Assembly: GCF_001941965.1 (NCBI RefSeq)
Contig: NZ_MKZO01000025.1
Span: forward strand, 186,001-250,000
Direction of reading: 5' to 3'
DNA from: Pseudomonas putida
Lineage (GTDB): Bacteria; Pseudomonadota; Gammaproteobacteria; Pseudomonadales; Pseudomonadaceae
DNA length: 64,000 nt
Shown: positions 8,924 through 17,758 of the stretch, piece by piece
Layout of the letters: every line of letters begins with the position of its first letter
Position numbering within the stretch: position 1 is the first letter of the stretch
The notes under the pieces: model-generated
Database searches by the model: none
What the model was told of the DNA's origin: nothing
What the model saw: only the letters and a program-made list of their open reading frames with translations
Made by a program: the position numbers and the translations under genes

Positions 8924-10076
8924 TCGCGGCGAGCGTGGCGTTACGACTGGCGCGCACCAGCGCGCCAGCCACCAGCACGCAGCCGGTCAGCAGCAGGGCG
9001 CCGAACAGTGCCAGCGCGGTGCCGGCGCCGAAGCGGTCGGCAAGTAATCCGGTAAAGATCACCGGCAGGCTGAAGCCGAGATAGGCCAGCAGGAAGAATC
9101 CGGCGCTGGCGCGGGTTTTTTCCGAGCCGGCCAAGGTATTCACCGCTGACAATCCTCCCAGATAGATAAACCCGTAGCAGGCACTGCTGGCGCCGATCGC
9201 GCCCAGCAGTACCGCCACGAGCATCCCGCCGTGGGCGCCCCAGGCCAGCAGGACATAACTGCACGGCAGCACCAGCAGGCCAAGCAAGGTCGAGCGCGCC
9301 GAGGTCATGCGCCGCGCCAGCGGCTGGAACAGCAGGCCGCAACTGATCACGCAGAAGGTCGACAGCCCCGACCAATTGGCCAGTTGGTGCCGGGCCAGGA
9401 TCGACGGCATCAGGGCGATCACCAGGCCGACACAGGCCCAGGCCAGCAGGATCGCCAGGCCGTAGGGCAGGCTGCCCTGTGGATAAAACGGCAAGCGCAG
9501 CAGGGCGGTGTTGCGCCGCTGTACCGGATCGGGCAGGCCCAGTACCGCCACGAACGCCAACGCAGCGAGGGCCAAATGCAAGGGAAAGCTCCCCGGCGCC
9601 AGGCTCGGGCCCTGCAACAGGAACAGGCTGGTCACCGCAGCCCCCAGGCCAAAACCCAATGACGTGCTTGCAGTCACCCGATTGGCTGCGGCGCGGGCGT
9701 CGCCGTCCTGCATCAGTTCGCACATGTAGGCGGTGCCGGTGGCTGACGCCAACGCCGTACCGACACCCAGCAAGGTGCGGGCGAAGGCCAGTTGGGTCAG
9801 GCCGGGTGCCAGCAGCATCAGCAGGGTGGCCAGTATCGACAACGCCAGCGCCGCGAGGATCAGGCGCTTGTGTCCGACCCGGTCTGCCAGCCCGCCCAGC
9901 AGCAACAGCACTGGCAACACGCCGATCACATACCCGGAAAAGGCCACCGCCGTCGCCGCCGCGCCCTGCCCGGAAAGGGCCGCATAGGCGGTGTAGAGCG
10001 GGGCCTGGAGATTGACCGCGAAGGTCACCAGGCACAAGGCGAAGGCCAGGGTGGCGGGGGCGTGACGGCTGATCAT
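8916..10076 (-). CDS. MFS transporter
   Basis: 386 residues with about twelve membrane helices. The loop after helix 2 (GGLADRVGHKRLI) is the classic MFS motif A (GxxxDRxGRR), and a segment with many Gly/Ala residues near helices 4-5 suits a proton-driven exporter of the DHA1 type. AAGGAG is placed correctly before the ATG at 10076. It is divergent from a MocR-type regulator 114 nt away; an inverted repeat in that gap (10160-10182) suggests the regulator controls this transporter. Overlaps the SDR gene tail-to-tail by 8 nt. Substrate unknown. Confidence 0.88.
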   Translation of the reverse strand: MISRHAPATLAFALCLVTFAVNLQAPLYTAYAALSGQGAAATAVAFSGYVIGVLPVLLLLGGLADRVGHKRLILAALALSILATLLMLLAPGLTQLAFARTLLGVGTALASATGTAYMCELMQDGDARAAANRVTASTSLGFGLGAAVTSLFLLQGPSLAPGSFPLHLALAALAFVAVLGLPDPVQRRNTALLRLPFYPQGSLPYGLAILLAWACVGLVIALMPSILARHQLANWSGLSTFCVISCGLLFQPLARRMTSARSTLLGLLVLPCSYVLLAWGAHGGMLVAVLLGAIGASSACYGFIYLGGLSAVNTLAGSEKTRASAGFFLLAYLGFSLPVIFTGLLADRFGAGTALALFGALLLTGCVLVAGALVRASRNATLAAIR

Positions 10077-10159
10077 GACGAACTCCTTGGATGGCCCGCC
10101 GATTGTCCGAGCCGCGCCACGGAGGGAAAAGGCACAGCCCCGGGGCTTTTGTGATTAAC

Positions 10160-10182
10160 TGTTCGGTCAAAACAGACGAACA
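10160..10182. promoter_or_regulatory. Candidate operator in the MFS/MocR divergent promoter
   Basis: TGTTCG and CGAACA form a perfect 6-bp inverted repeat with 11 nt between them. A second inverted repeat, CTGTT ... AACAG (10159-10175), is nested within. The site ends 8 nt before the MocR start codon and about 85 nt from the MFS start, a place expected for autoregulation. No experimental motif is known to me for this exact sequence. Confidence 0.45.
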
Positions 10183-10190
10183 CTTTCGCC

Positions 10191-11603
10191 ATGCAGCTGA
10201 ATCTCGACCGGCAACGTTCCATTCCCCTGGTGCAACAGTTGGCTGACGGCCTGCGCGACTGGATCAGCAGCCAGCGCCTGCGTCCCGGTACGCGACTGCC
10301 GTCGATTCGCCAGGTAGTACGCGAGCAGGGTGTCAGTCAGTCCTGCGCCATCGAAGCCTACGACCGCCTGGTCTCGCTGGGCTGGCTGGAAGCCCGCCAC
10401 GGTGTCGGTTTTTTCGTCGCCGAGCGCAGGGGCCAGGCGCCGTTCGCCGAGGAACCGGCCTGGGACGAAGGCGCCGAGGGGCGCTGGCGGCTGTTCAGCG
10501 ACGAGCAGGAAGACCTGCTGCGCCTGGGTTGCGGCTGGTTGCCGGGCAACTGGCGGCAGAGCGAGGAGATCGCCCTGGCGATTCGCCAGGTCAGTCGCGG
10601 TGCCGAGCAGGACCTGTTCGGCTATGGCCCGCCCTTGGGGCTGACCGCCTTGCGCCAGCAGGTGCGCAAGCGCCTGGCCCTGATCGGCATCCAGGTGCAG
10701 CCCGAGCAGATCCTCGCCACCCAGGGCGCCAGCCAGGCCCTGGACCTGCTGGTGCGCACCCTGCTCAAGCCCGGAGATGCGGTGCTGGTGGAAAGCCCCG
10801 GTTACTACAACCTCTACAACCTGCTGCGCCTGCATGGTGTGCGCCTGCTGGAGGTGCCGCGCACGCCCGAAGGGCCGGATCTCGAGGTGATGGTTGCGCT
10901 GCTGCGCGAACACCGTCCGCGCTACCTGTTCATCAACAGCCTGTACCAGAACCCCACCGGCACCAGCCTCACCCCGCGTACCGCCCAGCGCCTGCTGGAA
11001 CTGGCCGGTGAGCACGATCTGCGCATCGTCGAGGACGATATCTACGCCGATTTCCAGGAAGGCCCGGCGACCCGCCTGATCACCCTCGACAGTCAACAGC
11101 GGGTTATCTACCTGGCGAGCTTTTCCAAGACCCTCAGCAGTTCGCTGCGGGTCGGTTACCTGGTGGCAGAGCCCGCGCTGGTCGCACGTCTGGCGGAGGT
11201 AAAGATGATCACTGGCATCGGCGCCTCGCGTTTTGCCGAACAGGTGGTAGCGCAGTTGCTCGGCAGCGGGGTCTACCGCAAGAGCGTGCAGCGCTTGCGC
11301 CTGCGTCTGGCCGAGCATATGGCCAGTGCCCTGCGCCTGCTCGAAGCCCATGGCTGGGAAGTCTTCGCCGAACCCTACGGTGGCATGTTCGTCTGGACCC
11401 GCTACCCGGGTGTCGACTTTGCCGGCCTGCAGCGCATCGCCCAGGAGCAGGGCGTGCTGCTCTCGCCGGGTTCGGCCTTCGACCCGCAAGGCCGCGACAG
11501 CGACTGGTTGCGCATCAATGTCGCCTACGCCCGGGATCACCGCGCCCAGGGCTTTTTCCAGGCGGTGGCGCAAGCATCGTCGCGGCGACCTCCAGCATCC
11601 TGA
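10191..11603 (+). CDS. MocR/PdxR-type GntR-aminotransferase fusion regulator
   Basis: 470 residues. Residues 1-75 are a GntR winged helix-turn-helix (IPLVQQLADGLRDWI, RLPSIRQVVREQGVSQ). From about 110 on the protein is a fold-type I aminotransferase-like domain with YGPPLGLTALRQQV, YQNPTGTSLTP, EDDIYADF and the PLP lysine in YLASFSKTLSSSLRVGYL. MocR proteins sense an amine or PLP through this domain and act as transcription regulators; the effector here is unknown. Neighbouring MFS gene is the likely target. The ATG at 10191 has no strong ribosome site. The chemoreceptor gene starts 129 nt downstream. Confidence 0.93.
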   Translation: MQLNLDRQRSIPLVQQLADGLRDWISSQRLRPGTRLPSIRQVVREQGVSQSCAIEAYDRLVSLGWLEARHGVGFFVAERRGQAPFAEEPAWDEGAEGRWRLFSDEQEDLLRLGCGWLPGNWRQSEEIALAIRQVSRGAEQDLFGYGPPLGLTALRQQVRKRLALIGIQVQPEQILATQGASQALDLLVRTLLKPGDAVLVESPGYYNLYNLLRLHGVRLLEVPRTPEGPDLEVMVALLREHRPRYLFINSLYQNPTGTSLTPRTAQRLLELAGEHDLRIVEDDIYADFQEGPATRLITLDSQQRVIYLASFSKTLSSSLRVGYLVAEPALVARLAEVKMITGIGASRFAEQVVAQLLGSGVYRKSVQRLRLRLAEHMASALRLLEAHGWEVFAEPYGGMFVWTRYPGVDFAGLQRIAQEQGVLLSPGSAFDPQGRDSDWLRINVAYARDHRAQGFFQAVAQASSRRPPAS

Positions 11604-11732
11604 AAACGACGGCCTCGTAGCTTTTTGCCATGATTGCGACAGGGGTGGCTTGTGCAGCGCCCGGCGCCGTTGCCACTCTGCGTTCCTGGATATCCGGGGT
11701 TTTCCAAGGGCAGCAGGAGAGGGCAGCGCGCA

Positions 11733-13679
11733 ATGAAGTCAGGCACGAATGGCGGTTTTGCCAATCTGGGCATGGCCCGCAAGCTGGGGCTGGGATTCAC
11801 CCTCGTGCTGTTGCTGACGGCGGTGGTGGCGGCAATCGGGATCGCTGCGCTGTATGGCCTGGGCCAACGCTTTGACGGGCTCAAGCAGGTCACCGCGTTC
11901 AACAATGGTGTCCTGGCCTTGCGCCTGCATGAACAGCGTTACGCCCAGCGTTCCGATCCCAAGGAGGCCGAGGCCCTGCGCAAGGGCGTGGAAGCGCTGG
12001 AAGGCCAGATCGCGCTGTTGCCCCAGCTGGGCGGCAGCGATGTCGGCAGCGCACTGGCCGATTACCGCAAGGCCTTCGATGAGTTCGTCGAGCTGACCCA
12101 GTCCAAGGAGCTGGCCCTGGACATGGCCAGTTGGTCGGTGTCCAGTGTAGCCAACAACCTCGATGTGCTGCAGTCCGGGCTGGCGGATGACGGCACCTGG
12201 ACCCTGAAGGACTCCCAGGGCCAGAAGGGCGCCGAGTTCGTCGAGCAGGCCGGCCAGGTCGCCCAGGTGGCGCGCCTGATGCTGCAAGCCATGGATGAAG
12301 CGCGGGTGCGCCTGGAGCAGAACCGCAAGGGCGCCGAAGACCTGCGCCAGGGCCGTATCGAACAGGCCGAACAGGCCGCGCAACTGGCCGATCAGCTCAA
12401 GGGGGTGATCCAGGATCCCGGCTACCAGAGCGTACTCGGCGAAGTCATCACCCATATCGCCAGCTTTGGCGAGAAGCTGGGTGAATACACCGACCTGCTG
12501 GCTCGCGAGGCGCAATTGCGCAAGCAGTTGCAGGAGCGCGCCGACCAGGTCACGACCCGGGTCGAACAGATCAACGGGGCGATCGATGCCAGCATGCAGA
12601 GCGAGCTGAAGCGCAATGCCCTGCTGATCCTCGTGTCGTCACTCGCGGCGCTGCTGGTCGGTGTGGTGGCGGCCATCCTGATCACCCGCGCCATCGTCCA
12701 GCCGCTGCGCCGGGTCATCGGCCGGGCCCAGGAAATTGCCGCCGGTGATCTGCGCGGGCAGATCGTCGTCGACCGCCGTGACGAGGTTGGCCAGTTGCTG
12801 CTGGCCATGCAGCAGATGGGCAGCGGCCTGAGCGGCATCGTCAGTGGCCTGCAGACCGGCATCGACAAGCTGGCCAGCAGCGCCCACACCCTGTCGGCGG
12901 TGACCGAGCAGACCAACCGCGAAGTCAGCAGCCAGAAGGACGAGACCGACCAGGTCGCCACCGCCATGCAGCAGATGACCGCTACGGTGCACAGCGTCGC
13001 CCGCGATGCCGAGGAAGCGGCCCAGGCCGCGCAATCGGCGGACGGCAAGGTGGAGAGCGGCCAGCAGGTGGTGCGCCAGAGCATGCAGCGCATCGAGCGC
13101 CTGGCCAGTGCGGCGGATTCCGCCAGCCACAGCATCGAAAGCCTCAGCGCAGAGATCCAGCACATCGGCTCGGTGCTGGAAGTGATCAAGAGCGTCGCCG
13201 AGCAGACCAACCTGCTGGCACTCAATGCCGCTATCGAAGCGGCCCGGGCCGGCGAGCAGGGCCGTGGCTTTGCAGTGGTGGCGGACGAGGTGCGCGCGCT
13301 GGCCCAGCGTACCCAGCAATCCACCGGTGAGATCGAACGCCTGGTCAGCAGCCTGCGCAGCAACGCCCAGGCTTCGGTCGCGCAGATCCAGGACAGCGGC
13401 GAGCTGGTCAAGCTGGCGGTGGCCGATGCCCTGCAGACCGAAAGCGCCCTCGGCAGCATCGCCAGCGCGGTGTCGCTGATTCAGCAGATGAACCAGCAGA
13501 TCGCCGCCGCAGCCGAGCAGCAGAGCTCGGTGGCCGAGGAGATCAGCCGCAGTGTCACCCAGATCCGCAGCAGCGCCGATCAGTCGGCCATGGCCATGCG
13601 CGGCAACGCCAGCTCGAGTATCGAGCTGGCGCAGTTGGGGGCGGAGCTGAAGGGAATGGTCGGACACTTCCGGATCTGA
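11733..13679 (+). CDS. Methyl-accepting chemotaxis protein, likely with helical bimodular sensor
   Basis: 648 residues. TM1 at about 17-39, a large all-helical periplasmic region of about 250 residues, TM2 at about 293-316, then a HAMP domain ([20 protein letters not shown]) and a long cytoplasmic coiled coil with the conserved hairpin tip around residue 500 ([20 protein letters not shown]). The size and helical character of the sensor fit the HBM type known from McpS of P. putida, which binds organic acids; that is inference. The ATG at 11733 follows AGGAGAGGG; a TTG-started frame from 11634 would add a proline-rich segment before TM1 and is unlikely. No CheB/CheR-binding pentapeptide is visible at the C terminus (GMVGHFRI). 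Confidence 0.93.
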   Translation: MKSGTNGGFANLGMARKLGLGFTLVLLLTAVVAAIGIAALYGLGQRFDGLKQVTAFNNGVLALRLHEQRYAQRSDPKEAEALRKGVEALEGQIALLPQLGGSDVGSALADYRKAFDEFVELTQSKELALDMASWSVSSVANNLDVLQSGLADDGTWTLKDSQGQKGAEFVEQAGQVAQVARLMLQAMDEARVRLEQNRKGAEDLRQGRIEQAEQAAQLADQLKGVIQDPGYQSVLGEVITHIASFGEKLGEYTDLLAREAQLRKQLQERADQVTTRVEQINGAIDASMQSELKRNALLILVSSLAALLVGVVAAILITRAIVQPLRRVIGRAQEIAAGDLRGQIVVDRRDEVGQLLLAMQQMGSGLSGIVSGLQTGIDKLASSAHTLSAVTEQTNREVSSQKDETDQVATAMQQMTATVHSVARDAEEAAQAAQSADGKVESGQQVVRQSMQRIERLASAADSASHSIESLSAEIQHIGSVLEVIKSVAEQTNLLALNAAIEAARAGEQGRGFAVVADEVRALAQRTQQSTGEIERLVSSLRSNAQASVAQIQDSGELVKLAVADALQTESALGSIASAVSLIQQMNQQIAAAAEQQSSVAEEISRSVTQIRSSADQSAMAMRGNASSSIELAQLGAELKGMVGHFRI

Positions 13680-13694
13680 GTCCGCAAGCGTCTG

Positions 13695-14888
13695 TCAGGC
13701 GTTTTTGCGCCAGTTGAGGATCAGCAGGGTCAGCACCCCGGCGACGATGCCCCAGAAGGCCGAGCCGATGGAGAACAGGGTGAAACCGGAGGCGGTGACC
13801 ATGAAGGTGATCAGCGCCGCTTCCCGTTCTTTGGCCTCGTTCATCGCCACGCTCAGGCCGTTCATGATCGAGCCGAACAGGGCCAGGGCGGCGATGGACA
13901 GCACCAGCTCCTTGGGCAGCGCGGCGAACAGGGCAGCGAGGGTGGCGCCGAAGGTCCCGGCGATGCCGTAGAAGATCCCGCACCAGACCGCCGCTGTGTA
14001 GCGTTTGTTCGGGTCTTCATGGGCGTGGGGGCCGGTGCAGATGGCCGCGCTGATCGCCGCCAGGTTGACCCCGTGGGAGCCGAACGGCGCCAGCAGCAGC
14101 GAAGCGATGCCGGTGACCGAAATCAACGGCGAGGCCGGCACCTGGTAACCGTCGGCGCGCAGCACGGCGACCCCGGGCATGTTCTGCGAGGTCATCGCCA
14201 CGACGAACAGCGGGATGCCGATGCTGATGGTCGCGGCCAGGGAGAAGCTCGGCGTGGTCCACACCGGGGTTGCCACCTCCAGCTTGAAATGACTGAAGTC
14301 CAGCAGCCCGAGCACGGCGGACAGTCCGGTTCCCACCAGCAGCGCCGCCAGCACGCAATAGCGCGGTGACAGGCGCTTGACCAGCAGGTAGCTGAAGAAC
14401 ATCCCCAGCACCAGCGTGGTGCGGTGTTGCGCCGCGACGAAGATCTCGCTGCCGATCTTGAACAGGATCCCCGCCAGCAAGGCCGCGGCCAGGGACGCCG
14501 GGATGCGCCGCACCAGACGCTCGAAGCTGCCGGTCAGGCCGCAGATCACCACCAGCACCGCACAGGTGATATAGGCGCCGATCGCCTCGCCGTAGGTCAC
14601 GCCGCCCAGGCTGGTGATCAGCAGCGCCGCGCCGGGGGTCGACCAGGCCACTGTCACTGGTGTGCGGTAGCGCAATGACAGGCCGATGCTGCACACTGCC
14701 ATGCCGATGGACAGGGCCCAGATCCACGAGGAGATCTGCGCGCTGGTGAGTCCTGCGGCCTGGCCGGCCTGGAACATCAGCACCAGCGAGCTGGTGTAGC
14801 CGGTGAGCATGGCGATAAAGCCGGCGACTACCGCCGAGGGAGACGAGTCGGCCAGCGGCCGCAGGTGTGCGGAAGTGGCGTTGGGCAT
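13695..14888 (-). CDS. BenE-family benzoate/H+ symporter-like membrane protein
   Basis: 397 residues with about twelve membrane segments. The sequence TPVTVAWSTPGAALLIT, the segment GVNLAAISAAICTGPHAHEDPNKRY and the final helix FWGIVAGVLTLLILNW are typical of BenE/YdcO proteins. Family members import benzoate with protons; no ben catabolic genes are nearby, so the substrate here may be different. A good AAGGAA ribosome site precedes the ATG at 14888. Convergent with the chemoreceptor gene (15-nt gap); divergent from the GST gene (137-nt shared upstream region). Confidence 0.9.
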   Translation of the reverse strand: MPNATSAHLRPLADSSPSAVVAGFIAMLTGYTSSLVLMFQAGQAAGLTSAQISSWIWALSIGMAVCSIGLSLRYRTPVTVAWSTPGAALLITSLGGVTYGEAIGAYITCAVLVVICGLTGSFERLVRRIPASLAAALLAGILFKIGSEIFVAAQHRTTLVLGMFFSYLLVKRLSPRYCVLAALLVGTGLSAVLGLLDFSHFKLEVATPVWTTPSFSLAATISIGIPLFVVAMTSQNMPGVAVLRADGYQVPASPLISVTGIASLLLAPFGSHGVNLAAISAAICTGPHAHEDPNKRYTAAVWCGIFYGIAGTFGATLAALFAALPKELVLSIAALALFGSIMNGLSVAMNEAKEREAALITFMVTASGFTLFSIGSAFWGIVAGVLTLLILNWRKNA

Positions 14889-15025
14889 GGGAAATTCCTT
14901 GTTCTTCGGGTGTAAGCAGATTTTTCAGACTACCGTGCGTACTGCCCGCGAGTGCGGTACAGCGAGCGTTGCATTTAGCCGTACAGTCAGCGATTCCGTT
15001 TGGCGTAAAAGAGGGGAGGGGCACG

Positions 15026-15628
15026 ATGTACAAGGTCTATGGGGATTACCAGTCGGGCAACTGCTACAAGATCAAGCTGATGCTGCATCTGCTTGATCTG
15101 CCGTACACCTGGCTGCCGGTGGATATTCTCAAGGGAGAGACGCAGACCCCGGAATTCCTGGCGATGAACCCCAACGGCAAGGTACCGGTGTTGCAACTGG
15201 AAGATGGCACCTGCCTGTGGGAGTCCAACGCGATTCTCAATTTCCTCGCCGACGGCAGCGAGTTCCTGCCCAGCGAGCCGCGCTTGCGCACCCAGGTCCT
15301 GCAATGGCAGTTCTTCGAGCAGTACAGTCATGAGCCGTACATTGCCGTGGCGCGTTTTATCCAGTTCTACCTGGGGCTGCCGGACGAGCGCCTGGAGGAA
15401 TACCGCAAGCTGCACAAGGGCGGGCACAAGGCGCTGAAAGTGATGGAGCGGCAACTGGAAGTGACGCCGTACCTGGTGGGGGACCAGTACTCGATCGCCG
15501 ATGTGGCGTTGTATGCCTACACCCATGTAGCCCATGAGGGCGGCTTCGACCTGGCGGTGTATCCGAAGGTCAGGGAGTGGCTGGCGCGGGTGGCGGAGCA
15601 TCCGCGGCATGTAACCATGCTGGGTTGA
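15026..15628 (+). CDS. Glutathione S-transferase family protein
   Basis: 200 residues. N-terminal thioredoxin-like domain (MYKVYGDYQSGNCYKIKLML; NPNGKVPVLQLEDG; LWESNAIL, the glutathione-contacting ES) followed by a helical C-terminal domain with the folding motif SIADVALYAYTHVA. The start at 15026 lies after a purine-rich GAGGGGAGGGG. Catalyses or assists conjugation, isomerisation or reduction with glutathione; specific substrate unknown. The longer frame from 14867 overlaps the BenE start and is not supported. Confidence 0.9.
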   Translation: MYKVYGDYQSGNCYKIKLMLHLLDLPYTWLPVDILKGETQTPEFLAMNPNGKVPVLQLEDGTCLWESNAILNFLADGSEFLPSEPRLRTQVLQWQFFEQYSHEPYIAVARFIQFYLGLPDERLEEYRKLHKGGHKALKVMERQLEVTPYLVGDQYSIADVALYAYTHVAHEGGFDLAVYPKVREWLARVAEHPRHVTMLG

Positions 15629-15647
15629 TGTTGAAGCTGCTGGCCCT

Positions 15648-15717
15648 ATCGCTGGCAAGCCAGCTCCCACAGGAATTGCATGCACCGCGATCCTGTGGGA
15701 GCTGGCTTGCCAGCGAT
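15648..15717. repeat. Paired REP element (REPIN), inner spacer 20 nt
   Basis: Two perfect 25-nt inverted copies of the REP sequence (core CTGGCAAGCCAGCTCCCACAG), at 15648-15672 and 15693-15717, with the CACAG ends facing inward. It lies between the convergent GST and glutaredoxin genes. Confidence 0.95.
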
Positions 15718-15728
15718 GAGGCCAGTAC

Positions 15729-16100
15729 TCACACCGCCGAGAATCGCTTGTCCAGATACTCGATGATCACCTTGGACTCATACATCCAGGTAGTCTTGCC
15801 ATCTTCCTCGATCCGCAGGCACGGCACCTTGATCTTGCCGCCGCCTTCGAGCAGCGCCTGACGGTCCTGCTCGTTGTTCTTCGCATCCCGCAGCGCCACC
15901 GGCACGTTCAGGCGGTGCAGGGTGCGGCGGGTCTTCACGCAGAACGGGCAGGCATGGAACTGGTACAGGGTCAGGCCGCGTGCCTGTTCCTCGACCCGGG
16001 CTTGCGCCGCCGGGTCACGCTTGAGCTTGGCCGGACGGCTGATCCAGTCGAAAAAGACGATCATTTGGCCGAGGCCGACCCGCAGGGCTTTGACGATCAT
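15729..16100 (-). CDS. Glutaredoxin-like / GST N-terminal domain protein
   Basis: 123 residues. After an N-terminal amphipathic or membrane-anchoring stretch (MIVKALRVGLGQMIVFFDWIS) and a basic linker, residues 45-123 form a glutaredoxin fold with the redox pair CPFC (YQFHACPFCVKTRRTLHRL), the cis-Pro segment KIKVPCLRI and a glutathione-site YESKVIIEYL. It probably reduces disulfides or glutathione adducts. GAGGAA stands before the ATG at 16100; the longer frame (16154) would run through the folE terminator hairpin. The gene follows folE on the same strand but is separated from it by that terminator. Confidence 0.88.
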   Translation of the reverse strand: MIVKALRVGLGQMIVFFDWISRPAKLKRDPAAQARVEEQARGLTLYQFHACPFCVKTRRTLHRLNVPVALRDAKNNEQDRQALLEGGGKIKVPCLRIEEDGKTTWMYESKVIIEYLDKRFSAV

Positions 16101-16114
16101 GGTGATTCCTCGCA

Positions 16115-16142
16115 ATAAAAAGCCGACCTGAAGAGGTCGGCT
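16115..16142 (-). terminator. Intrinsic terminator of folE
   Basis: Read on the minus strand: perfect 9-bp stem AGCCGACCT / AGGTCGGCT with a 4-nt loop, followed by TTTTTATT. It starts 17 nt after the folE stop codon. Confidence 0.9.
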
Positions 16143-16158
16143 CGAACAACGCACCCGA

Positions 16159-16704
16159 TCACTTGATCAGGCTGAGAAACTCGCTGCGGGTCGCCGCATT
16201 GTCGCGGAAGGCGCCGAGCATCACCGAAGTGATCATGGACGAGTTCTGCTTCTCCACACCGCGCATCATCATGCACATGTGCTTGGCTTCGATGACCACG
16301 GCCACGCCGGTCGCGCCGGTGACCTGCTGCACCGCCTCGGCGATTTCGCGGCTGAGGTTTTCCTGGATCTGCAGGCGACGGGCATACATGTCGACGATCC
16401 GTGCCACCTTGGACAGGCCCAGCACCTTGCCACTCGGGATGTAGGCGACATGCGCCTTGCCGATGAACGGCAGCAGGTGGTGTTCGCACAGCGAGTACAG
16501 CTCGATGTCCTTGACCAGGACCATTTCGCTGTTGTCGGAGCTGAACAGTGCGCCGTTGGTGACTTCTTCCAGGGTTTGGTTGTAACCGCGGCAAAGGTAC
16601 TGCATGGCCTTCGCGGCCCGTTTCGGCGTGTCGAGCAGGCCTTCGCGGGAGACATCCTCGCCGAGTTGGCCAAGGATCGCGGTGTAATGCTGTTCCAGGG
16701 ACAT
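16159..16704 (-). CDS. folE: GTP cyclohydrolase I
   Basis: 181 residues, a normal length for the bacterial enzyme. It converts GTP to 7,8-dihydroneopterin triphosphate, first step of folate synthesis. Zinc and catalytic motifs are present: [19 protein letters not shown] with Cys and two His, and [12 protein letters not shown] with the second zinc Cys. The neighbouring run of genes (Smr protein, small membrane protein, isochorismatase-fold protein, prmB) follows the P. aeruginosa order, where a second folE copy exists elsewhere, so this may be one of two paralogues. Ends at a clear terminator. Confidence 0.96.
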   Translation of the reverse strand: MSLEQHYTAILGQLGEDVSREGLLDTPKRAAKAMQYLCRGYNQTLEEVTNGALFSSDNSEMVLVKDIELYSLCEHHLLPFIGKAHVAYIPSGKVLGLSKVARIVDMYARRLQIQENLSREIAEAVQQVTGATGVAVVIEAKHMCMMMRGVEKQNSSMITSVMLGAFRDNAATRSEFLSLIK

Positions 16705-16773
16705 GGATCTACCTGTGGTGTATTTCGCAAACGCGAAGGGTACGGCGGCTGTGGCGCCGCCGCAAGTGCGGCG

Positions 16774-17331
16774 TTACTCGTCGCGTCCTTCGAGCATGGT
16801 CCGCTTGAGCATCACGTACACCGCGCCGGTGCCGCCGTGACGGGCCTGGCACGAGGTAAAACCGAGGACTTGCGGGTGCTGGCGCAGCCAGGTGTTGACG
16901 TGGCTCTTGATCATTGGCCGCTTGCCGTCCAGACGCACGGCCTTGCCGTGGGTGACGCGCACGCAGCGAATTTCGAAGCGGGTGGCCTCGGCGAGGAAGT
17001 CCCAGAGGATCTCCCGGGCCTTCTCCACGCTCATGCCGTGCAGGTCGAGGCTGCCTTCGAAGGGGATCTGGCCGATCTTCAGCTTGCGCATCTGGCTTTC
17101 CTGCACGCCGTCGCGGCTCCAGTGCAGGTCGTCTTCCGGCCCGACATCGATAACGAACTGGTCCGACAGGCCATCGACCACGGTCTGGTCGCTGCGCACC
17201 GTGGCGTTCTGCCTCAGGCTGGCGAGCTGCTTGCGGTCGGCCTTGGGTTTGCCGGTGTCGGCGCGGTCATGCTTGATCTGCTTGACGCCGCGCATCTCGC
17301 TCTTGAACAGGGAAAAATCATCGTCTTGCAT
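16774..17331 (-). CDS. Smr-domain protein (SmrA/YdaL-like)
   Basis: 185 residues. The N-terminal half is charged and probably flexible; the C-terminal Smr domain (about residues 95-180) has the hallmark LDLHGMSVEKAREIL and VTHGKAVRL, the place of the family (T/H)GxG turn. Smr domains nick or cleave DNA or RNA; small stand-alone forms such as SmrA and SmrB act in nucleic-acid cleavage, SmrB on mRNA at collided ribosomes in E. coli. Which role applies here is not clear. Lies upstream of folE on the same strand, 69 nt away. Confidence 0.88.
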   Translation of the reverse strand: MQDDDFSLFKSEMRGVKQIKHDRADTGKPKADRKQLASLRQNATVRSDQTVVDGLSDQFVIDVGPEDDLHWSRDGVQESQMRKLKIGQIPFEGSLDLHGMSVEKAREILWDFLAEATRFEIRCVRVTHGKAVRLDGKRPMIKSHVNTWLRQHPQVLGFTSCQARHGGTGAVYVMLKRTMLEGRDE

Positions 17332-17368
17332 GTAAAGCCTCCGCCAGAACCGCGCAGAGTCTACGCAG

Positions 17369-17689
17369 TCAGTCGTGTTTTTTCATCAGGTGCGGGGACA
17401 GGTTCAGTTCGCGGCCCCGGCGCAGGCGCAAGCGGCGGCGGCGCCAGACCCAGATGCCGAGATACAGCACGAACAAGCCGCCAACCAGGATCAGGCTGGC
17501 GGCGGCGGGATTGTCATTGAGCTCGCCCAGGGCGGCGGGGCGCCCGAGCAGGCTGGCGGCGCCGGCCATGGTCAGGAGCACGCCGAGGGTGGTCAGGAGC
17601 ATGGCGAAGATCGCGGCCAGACGCGCACCCCAGGCGCCCGGCTGACGCGGGCGCAGGCGTTTGGCGTCGAAACCGTCGGATATTTTCAT
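17369..17689 (-). CDS. Small two-helix membrane protein, unknown function
   Basis: 106 residues. Two hydrophobic segments (about 22-46 and 64-82) separated by a short loop, and a very basic stretch after the second helix (RRRRLRLRRGRELN), predicting cytoplasmic termini. I do not recognise the family. It lies between the Smr and isochorismatase-fold genes, all on the minus strand with short gaps. A purine-rich GGAGAT stands before the ATG at 17689. Confidence 0.7.
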   Translation of the reverse strand: MKISDGFDAKRLRPRQPGAWGARLAAIFAMLLTTLGVLLTMAGAASLLGRPAALGELNDNPAAASLILVGGLFVLYLGIWVWRRRRLRLRRGRELNLSPHLMKKHD

Positions 17690-17758
17690 GCCGATCTCCT
17701 CAGTAAAGATCCGGCTTTTGACCGGAAATCGTCGAGGTGGTTCCGTACGCCAGCCGGG

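Noticed and set aside
10167-11573. 468-codon minus-strand frame opposite the MocR-type gene
   Set aside because: Complete overlap with a well-supported gene; composition is a shadow of the sense codons.
15648-15717. Repeated inverted units considered as a CRISPR array
   Set aside because: Only two inverted copies per locus, scattered through the window; no array, no cas genes. They are REP elements.
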